DNA of 64,000 nucleotides from Chryseolinea soli. GTDB taxonomy: Bacteria > Bacteroidota > Bacteroidia > Cytophagales > Cyclobacteriaceae. The position numbers were made by a program, and so were the translations under genes. Every line of letters begins with the position of its first letter. Positions within the stretch are counted from its first letter, which is position 1. Of this stretch, positions 18,241 through 26,719 are shown in pieces. The notes below the pieces were generated by a model. The model was not told the DNA's origin. It saw only the letters and a list, made by a program, of their open reading frames with translations, and did not search any database. Location: contig NZ_CP032382.1 of assembly GCF_003589925.1 (NCBI RefSeq), positions 2,232,001 through 2,296,000 on the forward strand, given 5' to 3'.

Positions 18241-18634
18241 ATGTTACCGTTTGCTTTATGTTTTCCGAAAGGCTCAGTGCCACGGGGCAGGTGAGCGCGG
18301 CGCGTCGCAGCTTTTCTTTTTGAACATCGGTGGCCACGAGGTTGTCGTGGGTGAAGGTGATCTGGACCTCCAGAATTCTGCGGGGAGAGGGGTGCATGAT
18401 CTTGACGATCTCAGAACGCAGGCCGGCCAGGTCGATATTCTCGCGTTGGGCCAAAATCCCCATTAGGGTCATCATACAGCTATTCAGGGAGGCGCAGGTG
18501 AGGTCGGTAGGGCTAAAAGCCTCTCCTTTGCCGTTGTTATCGGGGGGCGCGTCCGTTATCACCACATTGCCCGACTTAAGATGGGTGACTTCTGTTCTTA
18601 AATCGCCCTTGTAATACCCGGTCATGGAAACCAT
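18230..18634 (-). CDS. OsmC family protein
   Basis: 134 residues with the OsmC fold. Two reactive cysteines are present at C53 (LNSCMMTLMG) and C116 (LTCPVALSL), with the motif GKGEAFSPTDL in the loop before the first. OsmC/Ohr proteins reduce organic hydroperoxides with thiol or lipoyl partners; this branch is not clearly Ohr. Two ATGs (18634 and 18625) are possible starts. Convergent with the bacilliredoxin gene, overlapping by 11 bp. Confidence 0.88.
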   Translation of the reverse strand: MVSMTGYYKGDLRTEVTHLKSGNVVITDAPPDNNGKGEAFSPTDLTCASLNSCMMTLMGILAQRENIDLAGLRSEIVKIMHPSPRRILEVQITFTHDNLVATDVQKEKLRRAALTCPVALSLSENIKQTVTFNF

Positions 18635-18707
18635 AAAGAATAACTTAGAGTTTAGTGTTTGCGTTAGGTAATTTTAACCCTAAATTTATCGTAAAGATTT
18701 CAGACAG

Positions 18708-19439
18708 ATGCGGCGGCGCGAAAAGTTTTCTCTCCTTACCTTTTTCCTGGTGTTGATCGTTGCGGGGACCTACGGCCAAACACAAGACAGCTATGAATAC
18801 GGTTCGGAATTTACGTGGGGTATAAACAAAAATACTTCCGGAGGATTGATCGGTGGTCTCGTGTTCAAAAAAGCCCGCAAGCTCAATGACCGCGTTCTGG
18901 AGACGTTTGGCCTGGAATTGATGAACGTGAAACATCCCCAGGAAAGAAGAACCAACTCCATCCAAACCGGCAATCTTTTCATCTACGGCAAATCGAATTA
19001 TCTCTATGCCATCCGCCTGCAATATGGCCGCGATATCATCCTGTTTAAAAAAGCTCCTCACCAGGGCGTTGAAATAAAAGGCGTGTTTGCCATTGGTCCC
19101 ACCATTGGCGTAGTAGCACCTTATTACGTTGAATATTTTCCGGAAGGTGGAGGCAGCTACACCGTGCGCGCCCCGTATAACCCGAACATCAACATCGACT
19201 ACATCGCCGGCACAGGAAGACTTTTCGAAGGCTTGTCGGAATCCAAGATCAAGCCCGGGCTGAACTTCAAAGCGGCCATGAACTTTGAGTTGGGAACGAT
19301 CAAAAGCCAGGTGACGGGTTTTGAAGCGGGCTTTTTAATCGATGCGTATTCCAGCACCATCGAAATGATGCCTTCCACAAAGAACTATGCCGTGTATCCC
19401 ACGCTGTTCCTCACCCTCTTCTACGGCAGTAGAAAATAA
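18708..19439 (+). CDS. Predicted outer-membrane beta-barrel protein, uncharacterised
   Basis: 243 residues with a signal peptide (LLTFFLVLIVAGTYGQ). Alternating strands rich in Tyr, Phe and Gly follow, and the last residues (LFLTLFYGSRK) look like a terminal barrel strand. I do not recognise a specific family. It stands alone between convergent neighbours, and its role cannot be read from context. Confidence 0.7.
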   Translation: MRRREKFSLLTFFLVLIVAGTYGQTQDSYEYGSEFTWGINKNTSGGLIGGLVFKKARKLNDRVLETFGLELMNVKHPQERRTNSIQTGNLFIYGKSNYLYAIRLQYGRDIILFKKAPHQGVEIKGVFAIGPTIGVVAPYYVEYFPEGGGSYTVRAPYNPNINIDYIAGTGRLFEGLSESKIKPGLNFKAAMNFELGTIKSQVTGFEAGFLIDAYSSTIEMMPSTKNYAVYPTLFLTLFYGSRK

Positions 19440-19503
19440 TCTCTGTTTATTTTTTTGAGAAGCTAGTTTAGGATGGTCGTTGAGCCGTTCGGCAAAATTC
19501 CTT

Positions 19504-20703
19504 TTAGAATCCCCTCAGCAGAAAGCCCAAGATCAACCCGCCAAGAATGATCAGCGGGGAAGGAATGCGCGTAAAGGCCAGTAGCAGGAACGTTATGATG
19601 GTCGTGGAGAAATTCAATAGCGTATTCTCCAGCGGCTGAAACATGATGATTGCCGACGTCGCTACTAATCCAGCGCTAGCCGCCGTAATGCCTTCCAACG
19701 ATGCGCGCACGGCCCTGTATTTTTTTAAGCTCTCCCAAAACCGGATCGTGAAAAAGATCAGAAACGTACCCGGCAAAAAGATGCCCCCCGCCGAAGCTAG
19801 CGCCCCTAATAATTTTCCCAGCGTGCCCTGGTCGCGCATGGAAAGCGTGCCGATGTAAGCACTGAAAGAAAACACCGGCCCGGGTAAGGATTGTGCGATG
19901 GCGTATCCCGAAAGAAATTCTTCGTGCGAAGTGGGGTGGTAGGGCTTTGGTGCATACTGAACGAACTCGGTGTAGAGCAAAGGTGCCAGCACCTGTCCTC
20001 CCCCAAACACCAGGCTCCCGTTGCGATAAAAATTTTCAAACAATCGGACCGGCAATGCCTTCGTGATCGCGCCCAACACGGCGGCAAAAATGAGCACGCC
20101 TGCCCAGAGCAGAAAGTTATTCCAAGGCACAATTACTTTTTTTCGATCCAATTCCTTGGGCTGTGCTTTATATTTTAAGGCGGTGATCAATCCGGAGACC
20201 ACGAGGATGATCGGAAATACGTATGGGGTTTGTAAAAAATACGAAGCCACCGCGGCCATGACCATGAGGGCAATGCCCGTTTTGGTGGTCACCGTCTTCT
20301 GACTGATCATGTAGGCACCATAGCTCACAAACCCTACGGCTATGGGCTGGATGAACCGCGTGAACTCCAGCGACCAGTTCTTGGCCTCGATGCTCGACAT
20401 GATCATGGCGGCTGCCGTCATCAGCGAAACGGCGGGCAAGATCCACACCAGCAACGTGAGGTAGGCCAGGTTGGGTCCGCCGATCTTGAAACCGATGGCG
20501 GTCAGCGTTTGGGTGGACGTTGGACCGGGCAGGATCTGGCAGAGGGAGTTGATCTCCATCAGTTCCTCTTCCGTGAGGTAATGACGTTTGTCGATGAGCA
20601 CCTTGTGAAAATGCGCAAGGTGCGCCTGCGGCCCTCCGAATGTGGTGAGGGCCAGGCTGAGCACATCGCGCAGAAAAAGGTAATATCGGACGCGTTGGAC
20701 CAC
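19504..20703 (-). CDS. chrA: Chromate transporter ChrA family, two-domain form
   Basis: 399-residue inner-membrane protein with about ten to twelve hydrophobic segments. It has two CHR domains: the first carries TFGGPQAHLAHF and ILPGPTSTQTLTAIGF, and the second FGGGQVLAPLL and QSLPGPVFSF. Family members export chromate or related oxyanions by the CHR fold. Whether this one acts on chromate is unknown. It follows the oxygenase gene after 24 bp and may be co-transcribed with it. Confidence 0.92.
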   Translation of the reverse strand: MVQRVRYYLFLRDVLSLALTTFGGPQAHLAHFHKVLIDKRHYLTEEELMEINSLCQILPGPTSTQTLTAIGFKIGGPNLAYLTLLVWILPAVSLMTAAAMIMSSIEAKNWSLEFTRFIQPIAVGFVSYGAYMISQKTVTTKTGIALMVMAAVASYFLQTPYVFPIILVVSGLITALKYKAQPKELDRKKVIVPWNNFLLWAGVLIFAAVLGAITKALPVRLFENFYRNGSLVFGGGQVLAPLLYTEFVQYAPKPYHPTSHEEFLSGYAIAQSLPGPVFSFSAYIGTLSMRDQGTLGKLLGALASAGGIFLPGTFLIFFTIRFWESLKKYRAVRASLEGITAASAGLVATSAIIMFQPLENTLLNFSTTIITFLLLAFTRIPSPLIILGGLILGFLLRGF

Positions 20704-20727
20704 CAGGTTAGGGCTTTGTGGTGGTCG

Positions 20728-21699
20728 TCATTTCTTCAAGCCAATTTCACGAAGGCGTTGATCCAGAAATTCGCCGGCCGTGATGTCGGGCCAGGCTTTC
20801 GGTTGTGCTGCGCTTACGCAGTGGGGTAACGCCGCCAGGCTCATCTCCGACCGGGGGTGCATAAAGAACGGGATGGAGTAGCGTGGGGTGTTCATGAGTT
20901 GCCGGGGTGGGTTCACCACGCGGTGGATGGTGGACTTCAGGGTTTTGTTGGTGAGACGTTCCAGCATGTCGCCTACGTTTACCACCAATTGGTCGGGCAA
21001 GGCTGTGATGGGAATCCATTTGCCATCGCGACGCAACACCTGGAGGCCGTCGGCGCTGGCGCCCATGAGCAGCGTGATGAGGTTGATGTCGCCGTGTTCG
21101 GCGGCGCGTACGGCGTCGGCAGGAACGGCATCGGGATTTTCGATCGGGAAGTAGTGAATGGGGCGAAGGATGCTGTTGCCGTGTTTGATCTTGTCATCGA
21201 AATAATGCTCGGGCAAGTTCAGGTAGAGCGCGATGGCGCGCAGCATATAGGTGCCGGTTTTTTCCAGTGCGCGGAACACATCAGTAGACACTGCTTCAAA
21301 CTCGGGCACCTCGGCAGGCCAGATGTTTTCGGGATAGCCTTCCTTGGCCAGCTCCGCCGGGGGCAACTCCTGGCCCACGTGATAGAATTCTTTCAAGTCG
21401 CCGGTGTTTCTTCCCTTTGCGTGTTCTTTGCCTTTACCGGTATAGCCGCGTTGTCCGGCCAGGCCGGTGAGCTCGTGTCTTTTCTTCACCTCATCGGGCA
21501 GGGCAAAATATTTTTTGATCGCTGCATATAACTTATCCTGCATCTCGGTTGTTAGGAAATGATGTCGAATGGCGGCGAAGCCAATGCTGTGGTAAGCGGC
21601 ACCAAGATCGGCGACAAATTTTTTCTTCTTCGCGGGATCATCACCATAAAAATCGGCGAGATCGAGCGATGGAATTTCGTCATATAATATTTCTTCCAT
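20728..21699 (-). CDS. 2-oxoglutarate/Fe(II) oxygenase, isopenicillin-N-synthase-like
   Basis: 323 residues with an N-terminal DIOX_N region and a jelly-roll core. The iron ligands are H202, D204 (EHGDINLITLL) and H259 (STIHRVV), and R273 in RYSIPFF would bind the 2-oxoglutarate carboxylate. It resembles gibberellin/ethylene-type dioxygenases found in many bacteria with unknown substrates. Divergent from the superoxide dismutase gene, with a perfect 14-bp palindrome between them. Confidence 0.9.
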   Translation of the reverse strand: MEEILYDEIPSLDLADFYGDDPAKKKKFVADLGAAYHSIGFAAIRHHFLTTEMQDKLYAAIKKYFALPDEVKKRHELTGLAGQRGYTGKGKEHAKGRNTGDLKEFYHVGQELPPAELAKEGYPENIWPAEVPEFEAVSTDVFRALEKTGTYMLRAIALYLNLPEHYFDDKIKHGNSILRPIHYFPIENPDAVPADAVRAAEHGDINLITLLMGASADGLQVLRRDGKWIPITALPDQLVVNVGDMLERLTNKTLKSTIHRVVNPPRQLMNTPRYSIPFFMHPRSEMSLAALPHCVSAAQPKAWPDITAGEFLDQRLREIGLKK

Positions 21700-21743
21700 A
21701 GGTAATGAGCGATGTTAATTGGTTCAGCAAGCTAAAGATTTTT

Positions 21744-21757
21744 AAGTAAATTTACTT
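21744..21757. promoter_or_regulatory. Perfect 14-bp palindrome between oxygenase and SOD genes
   Basis: AAGTAAATTTACTT is fully self-complementary. It lies 23 bp before the SOD ATG and 45 bp before the oxygenase ATG. Its centre reads TAAATTTA on both strands, a near match to a -7 box. It could be an operator or a shared divergent promoter core. Confidence 0.45.
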
Positions 21758-21779
21758 CAGACAAAACGCACCACAATTT

Positions 21780-22523
21780 ATGAACACCTCACGCAGAAAG
21801 TTTATTCAGAATTCACTGAAGGCAACGGTAGTGGCCACAGTGAGTTCACCGGTCATTGCCAAGGCCACAGCCGCCTTTTCTACCAAACCTTCAGATACGA
21901 ACGTTGAAACAAAAACTTTAACTGCCCTGCAATTTTCGCAGGTGGCGTTGCCCTATGCCTACAATGCGCTCGAGCCCAGCATCGACGCCACCACCATGGA
22001 CATTCATTACAACAAGCATCATACCGCCTACATCAAGAACGTGAATGATGCCATTGCTGCCGATAAGATCACCTTTGCAACGGAGAAGGAATTCTTCGCC
22101 AACGCCTCCAAACTGTCGCCCAAAGCTAAGAACAACGGCGGTGGTGCCTGGAATCACAACTTCTTCTGGCAAGTGATGGGCCCTCCCGGTGGTGCCGGAC
22201 CCACCGGAAAGATCGGCGATGCCATCAACGGCGCGTTCGGTTCGTTCGATAAATTCAAAGAACAATTCACCCAGGCCGCCATGGGCCGCTTTGGCTCCGG
22301 ATGGGCCTGGCTGGTCAGCGATGGCGGCAAACTCAAGATCGGCTCCAGCCCAAACCAGGATAATCCCCTGATGGACAGCAGCGAATTGAAAGGCACGCCG
22401 ATCCTGGGACTCGACGTGTGGGAACATGCCTACTATCTCAAATACCAAAACAAACGCAATGACTACGTGGCTGCCTGGTATAACGTAATAAACTGGGACG
22501 AAGTGGCCAAACGGTTAGGATAG
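21780..22523 (+). CDS. Fe/Mn superoxide dismutase with Tat signal
   Basis: 247 residues converting superoxide to peroxide and oxygen. The first 30 residues form a twin-arginine signal (SRRKFIQNSLKATVV), so the enzyme should be exported folded to the periplasm. Metal ligands are H76, H126 (AWNHNFFW), D212 and H216 (LDVWEHAYY). Q193 in PNQDNPLM matches the position typical of manganese or cambialistic enzymes. Followed by a strong hairpin terminator at 22544-22580. Confidence 0.95.
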   Translation: MNTSRRKFIQNSLKATVVATVSSPVIAKATAAFSTKPSDTNVETKTLTALQFSQVALPYAYNALEPSIDATTMDIHYNKHHTAYIKNVNDAIAADKITFATEKEFFANASKLSPKAKNNGGGAWNHNFFWQVMGPPGGAGPTGKIGDAINGAFGSFDKFKEQFTQAAMGRFGSGWAWLVSDGGKLKIGSSPNQDNPLMDSSELKGTPILGLDVWEHAYYLKYQNKRNDYVAAWYNVINWDEVAKRLG

Positions 22524-22543
22524 ACCGGTTAGATTCAATCTAT

Positions 22544-22580
22544 AAAAAAAGAAGGTGGCGTGTTCCACCTTCTTTTTTTT
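22544..22580. terminator. Bidirectional terminator between SOD and recO
   Basis: The stem GAAGGTGG (22551-22558) pairs with CCACCTTC (22565-22572) around a 6-nt loop. It has an A-run on the left and a T-run on the right, so it can serve both convergent genes. Confidence 0.9.
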
Positions 22581-22604
22581 GAAAATGCCCCACCGTTTTT
22601 TGAA

Positions 22605-23273
22605 TTAGCCCATCACATCGCGCAATACTTGTACCGACCGCATCTCCCCAAAGGTGTCAATATGATCGGCATAAAATTTTAGCAACAGTTCAAGGATCGC
22701 CCGCCGCTGTGTATTGGTCAGGGGGATAAAGGTGTTGTAGTCGGCATGAATAAGTTGGTCCAATAGCCGTTCCGTTTCTTCGTCGGATGCTCGTGGGCCC
22801 AAAACTTCAATCAGGTTATACGCGCCAAATCCGAGAAGCCGGCTCAGCTTGAGGAGGAACATGAGGTGAAAATTCTCTGCTTTTTCCGTCATCCGGTCCA
22901 GAGCCTGCAAGGATTCCATGAGGAAGGCACACAAATCTTGCGCGTGACTCTCGTCCTTCACGGTCTTATTCAAAACTTCGTTTATAAAAATGGCCAGGGC
23001 CGATTTCTTGATGTCTACCGGGATGGTTTGATAGGGATAGAAGCACTTCACCTCTTTGATCCGGTTGATGTTGGCATTCTCCCGATGGTAGACCACCATG
23101 TCCAGCAACGTGAGCGGTTGATACAACGCGATCTTATTCTTTGAAGATTTACTCCGCACACCGTTCACGATGTAGCTCTGCAAACCGAAAAGTTCCGTGA
23201 AGATGTTGACAATGATGGACGTCTCGCCATACTTCGTAAACCTGAAAACGATGCCCCTGGTCTTATGCAGCAT
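22605..23273 (-). CDS. recO: DNA repair protein RecO
   Basis: 222 residues. It has an N-terminal OB fold (LHKTRGIVFRFTKYGETS, FTELFGLQSYIVNGV) and a C-terminal helical domain. RecO loads RecA onto SSB-coated DNA with RecR. The zinc-finger cysteines seen in some RecO proteins are absent, as is common in this phylum. It is the last gene of a probable tdk-porZ-recO unit, 76 bp after porZ. Confidence 0.9.
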   Translation of the reverse strand: MLHKTRGIVFRFTKYGETSIIVNIFTELFGLQSYIVNGVRSKSSKNKIALYQPLTLLDMVVYHRENANINRIKEVKCFYPYQTIPVDIKKSALAIFINEVLNKTVKDESHAQDLCAFLMESLQALDRMTEKAENFHLMFLLKLSRLLGFGAYNLIEVLGPRASDEETERLLDQLIHADYNTFIPLTNTQRRAILELLLKFYADHIDTFGEMRSVQVLRDVMG

Positions 23274-23349
23274 GCCGGAAAGTTACGCGATAACCGAACG
23301 GACCGCTTCACTACGCCATGATTTTTATTGCGTAGATCTCTTTTTACAC

Positions 23350-25587
23350 TTAATCAACAAAGGCAATCTTGCCCACAACACTTTCCGCTCCGTCGGGTGT
23401 TGCACTGAACACGAGATAGATCCCCGTCGACGGACGTTTCCCGGTATAGTCAAGGGCATTCCATGAGGCCGTGCCGCCGTTGGCCTGGGTTTGCCAGATC
23501 AATTTGCCGGTGATGTCGGTGATCTTCACGATCGCGTCCGTCGCCAGCCCCGTGATGCCCACCGTGCCGGCGAACTCGGCGGAGACGGGATTGGGAAAGA
23601 TCTTCACGGTTTGAAAGGTCGATGTGCTTTCCGTGGCATCGGCGCGAAAAGACACTATGCCTTCGTCGGTAGCAAAGAAAACTTCCCCACTTTTTCCATC
23701 GATCGCGATATCACGGATCACGTTGGAGAGCAGGGGACTGTTTGCCGTGGTGAAATTATAGACTTGACTTTGTCCATCCGGGCCGAACAACCAGACCCCG
23801 CGTTCGGTGCCCATCCATTTCCGGTTGCCTCCGTCTACGGCGATCGCCGTTACTTTATCGTCCTTCAGCAGAAAGCGGTCATCGAAAATCGGCTTGATGG
23901 CATCCACCGCTCCGTCATAGACGCCATAAGGATCGATGAAGTACGCCACGCCCTGGTCAGTTCCAACCCAAACCAGCCCGTCGCGGTCGATGGCGATGGA
24001 GCGCACGGCCTTGCTGGGTAACCCGCCCGCGCTCGCAATGTTGGTGAGGTAGACCGACTTGGTTTTGTTGAACGCCACCAGGCCACCACCGGAATCGGGG
24101 TTGGGCACGACCCAGACATTGCCATAAAGATCCGTGGCCAACTTTGTTGGAAAGCGCGCCGCCGAATACGTAAAGGAAAAAGATTGCCAGGTGTTGTCGC
24201 TCTTCAACAAATGCAACGGCTTTGCGGCGCCATAGTTGGCAACCCACAACCCGTCTTCGGAAACGGCCAGGCTGGTGATGTTCACATGACGATCCGGTGG
24301 CGTCGAATTAACGAGCGGACTATTGGTCTCGTCGTAAAGCGTTACTGTGCCTTGTTCATCGCGTTGTTGCACACCCCATCCAAAAGATGATACGTATTGC
24401 CTCGTCGCGGAGTAAGCAACATCGGTGAGATCCTGCAACGCCGTGGTCTCCAGCGACCAGGACCCTTGTTGAAACATATCGAGTATGCCCGGGTTGCCTT
24501 GTCCTTTGAAATCAGCGGTGTGTCCGCCGGCTGCGGCATACAACACTTGATTTTGAGACGTCAGGCGGACCGCTGTGGCATTGGCGGGACTGTTGGGTAC
24601 ATAGCGGGTGAAAGGGCCATTTGCGTTCGTGACCAGGCCGTTGAGGGCGTCGCCGATCCACAATTTGCCGGCGTCCAGCAAGGCCATAGCGGGATGCGTG
24701 ATGAGCTTGTCGGCCACCAGCGACAATGCATTGGAGGCGGAAAGCGTCCAGACCTTATCATCTTGCGCAATGATGAGCGTCGATTCGGCCGCGTTGAGGG
24801 ATTGGAATGTGGCGCCTTGCAAAAATGTTTCTTTGGTCCAGCTTCCACTGCCGTATTCAAAAATGCCCGAAGCGTTGATGGCGGCGTAAACTTTTTCGTT
24901 TACCGACGCAACGGATTGGATAGACGCATTGAATTCGCCGGTGTCAAATCTTTTCCAGTTGTTAAAATCCAGCAAGTTGTCGTCGAGGTTGCCGGCGATC
25001 ACGCCCTTTTCGGTGGCCAGGAAAACGCTGTCGGTTGTGAAGGCGCTTTGCAGGATCTTCAGTGTTTCGCCAGTGGCACCCAAGTCGCGCCAGGTTTCTT
25101 TTACCTGTTTGTTCCGGACATCGAAGAGCACCACACCATAGTCTGCGGCGAGATAGGCGACGTTGTTGCGAAGGGTGATGTTGTTAATTTTCTTTGAACC
25201 GGCAAGAGAGGAATTTTTTGTGGGGTCGAGACTGGTGATCACCAGTTGGTTATCGACAATATCCAGGATGCCATTCTCGTAGGCGATGAGCAGTGTCTGT
25301 GAAGTGGCGTCGTAGGCAATGGAAGTGATGGCTTGCCCTTTCAGACCATCGAGTTTTGAATAGGTCGTGATGCTGTTGTCGGCCCGGTCAAATACCATCA
25401 CACCGTTGCGTGCTGCCGCGTACACTTTTTGATTGCCTAGCGCGATGCTGTTGATCTGGTTATAGGAGATGTGCATCCGCCAGTTGCCCAACGGGATGTC
25501 GCCTTGGGCAGCACCCGGGTGAGGGAGTAAAGTGAAGCTTAAAAATAAAGCTGTAACGATCCGGCAAAGAAGACGGGGCATTTTCAT
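23350..25587 (-). CDS. porZ: Type IX secretion system protein PorZ
   Basis: 745 residues. The signal peptide ends near PGAAQG, followed by the typical PorZ opening IPLGNWRMHISYNQIN. About 650 residues of propeller repeats (AARNGVMVFDRA, VWVGTDQGVAYF, KWMGTERGVWLF) come next. The end is a type A T9SS sorting domain (KIFPNPV to GKIAFVD). PorZ is part of the surface attachment complex that links cargo to A-LPS. Its position next to recO and overlapping tdk by 4 bp (ATGA) fits what I recall of Bacteroidota genomes. Confidence 0.9.
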   Translation of the reverse strand: MKMPRLLCRIVTALFLSFTLLPHPGAAQGDIPLGNWRMHISYNQINSIALGNQKVYAAARNGVMVFDRADNSITTYSKLDGLKGQAITSIAYDATSQTLLIAYENGILDIVDNQLVITSLDPTKNSSLAGSKKINNITLRNNVAYLAADYGVVLFDVRNKQVKETWRDLGATGETLKILQSAFTTDSVFLATEKGVIAGNLDDNLLDFNNWKRFDTGEFNASIQSVASVNEKVYAAINASGIFEYGSGSWTKETFLQGATFQSLNAAESTLIIAQDDKVWTLSASNALSLVADKLITHPAMALLDAGKLWIGDALNGLVTNANGPFTRYVPNSPANATAVRLTSQNQVLYAAAGGHTADFKGQGNPGILDMFQQGSWSLETTALQDLTDVAYSATRQYVSSFGWGVQQRDEQGTVTLYDETNSPLVNSTPPDRHVNITSLAVSEDGLWVANYGAAKPLHLLKSDNTWQSFSFTYSAARFPTKLATDLYGNVWVVPNPDSGGGLVAFNKTKSVYLTNIASAGGLPSKAVRSIAIDRDGLVWVGTDQGVAYFIDPYGVYDGAVDAIKPIFDDRFLLKDDKVTAIAVDGGNRKWMGTERGVWLFGPDGQSQVYNFTTANSPLLSNVIRDIAIDGKSGEVFFATDEGIVSFRADATESTSTFQTVKIFPNPVSAEFAGTVGITGLATDAIVKITDITGKLIWQTQANGGTASWNALDYTGKRPSTGIYLVFSATPDGAESVVGKIAFVD

Positions 25588-26180
25588 TTCTTTCTTTCTT
25601 TCATGCCTTGCAGGAAGGCGGTCCGGCTGCGCGCCTCATATTCTCCTTTTTCGCCCAGCATCACCTGCGCATCGTTGTCGCTCAACCGGAAAGAGAACGA
25701 CGCCAGTTCGCCGGTTTGTGCACAGATGGCGTGAACTTTTGTGACAAACTCGGCCACGGCCAGCAATTGCGGCATCGAGCCAAAAGGTTTTCCTTCATAA
25801 TCCATGTCCAGTCCCGCCACGATCACGCGCTTGCCCTGGTTGGCCAGCGTATTGCATACGTCTACGATAGCATCGTCAAAGAACTGGGCCTCGTCAATGC
25901 CCACCACATCGCAGGTGCCGGCCAGCAGCAAAATGTCGTTGGCGAAATTGACGGGTGTGCAGCGAATGGCGGTTTCGTTGTGCGACACCACCTGCTCCTG
26001 GTGATAGCGCCGGTCGATCACGGGCTTGAAGATCTCCACATATTGTTTGGCAATGATGGCCCGGTTGAGCCGGCGGATCAGCTCCTCGGTCTTACCGGAA
26101 AACATACAGCCGGCGATCACTTCGATCCAGCCCGCCTGTTCGCGCCTGGATTTTCCGCCAAGATGGGGTTCGATAAACAT
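25584..26180 (-). CDS. tdk: Thymidine kinase (type II)
   Basis: 198 residues from the ATG at 26180 (MFIEPHLGGKSRR). Earlier in-frame starts give an unconserved extension. P-loop GCMFSGKTEEL, the DEAQFF motif and the lasso region are intact. Phosphorylates thymidine for salvage. The four zinc cysteines of classic enzymes are mostly lost: only the first remains (CAQTGE), and the second pair reads ARSRTAF. From memory, other Bacteroidota enzymes show the same loss. Overlaps porZ by 4 bp. Confidence 0.93.
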   Translation of the reverse strand: MFIEPHLGGKSRREQAGWIEVIAGCMFSGKTEELIRRLNRAIIAKQYVEIFKPVIDRRYHQEQVVSHNETAIRCTPVNFANDILLLAGTCDVVGIDEAQFFDDAIVDVCNTLANQGKRVIVAGLDMDYEGKPFGSMPQLLAVAEFVTKVHAICAQTGELASFSFRLSDNDAQVMLGEKGEYEARSRTAFLQGMKERKK

Positions 26181-26264
26181 GGGCTTAAAGATAGAGGTTG
26201 TCGCCGGATGTGGGGTGGAAGGCAAGGGCAAAGTTTCTGCGGTTGACCGGAAACGTGGGCGAAC

Positions 26265-26588
26265 TTAGGGTGAGTACTGAACGTGGGGCAGCTTGCCCGA
26301 TTCCGGCACCCGGATGCAAACATCATCCTGTAGCGTGGCCTGGCACGCCAGCCGTTCATTTTCCCGCAACAGGCCCTCCTGGCGATATCGCAATTCCGGG
26401 GCCGTGGGCGCGTTAAGATGCTGCAGACCGCTCACGACAATGGCTTTGCAGGTGGTGCAGCGGCCTTTGGCACCGCAGGAGTGCATCCAGTCAACCCCGT
26501 GGCTGTGCAGGTGGTGCAACAGGCTTTTGGAGAGATCGTGGACCTCCAATTCGCGGTGAAAAAGATTTTCGATCGTGAGCTTGGTCAT
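26265..26588 (-). CDS. 2Fe-2S ferredoxin
   Basis: 107 residues from the ATG at 26588. The cluster motif is SCGAKGRCTTCKA, with a fourth Cys in RLACQATL, giving the usual four-cysteine plant-type pattern. Small electron carrier; the partner is not evident. The frame is open 36 codons further upstream, but that part has no ferredoxin character and crosses the divergent promoter region. Confidence 0.88.
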   Translation of the reverse strand: MTKLTIENLFHRELEVHDLSKSLLHHLHSHGVDWMHSCGAKGRCTTCKAIVVSGLQHLNAPTAPELRYRQEGLLRENERLACQATLQDDVCIRVPESGKLPHVQYSP

Positions 26589-26719
26589 GGCGTTTTCGGT
26601 AGATTGAAATAGGGAAAATTCAACGGCAAAAACCAGGGTTGATCCGGAGGGTCCGAACGTGCACATTGCTGAATTATCCATTAACTTTATAGCCAAAGTA
26701 TTAATCTGACTATTACCGC

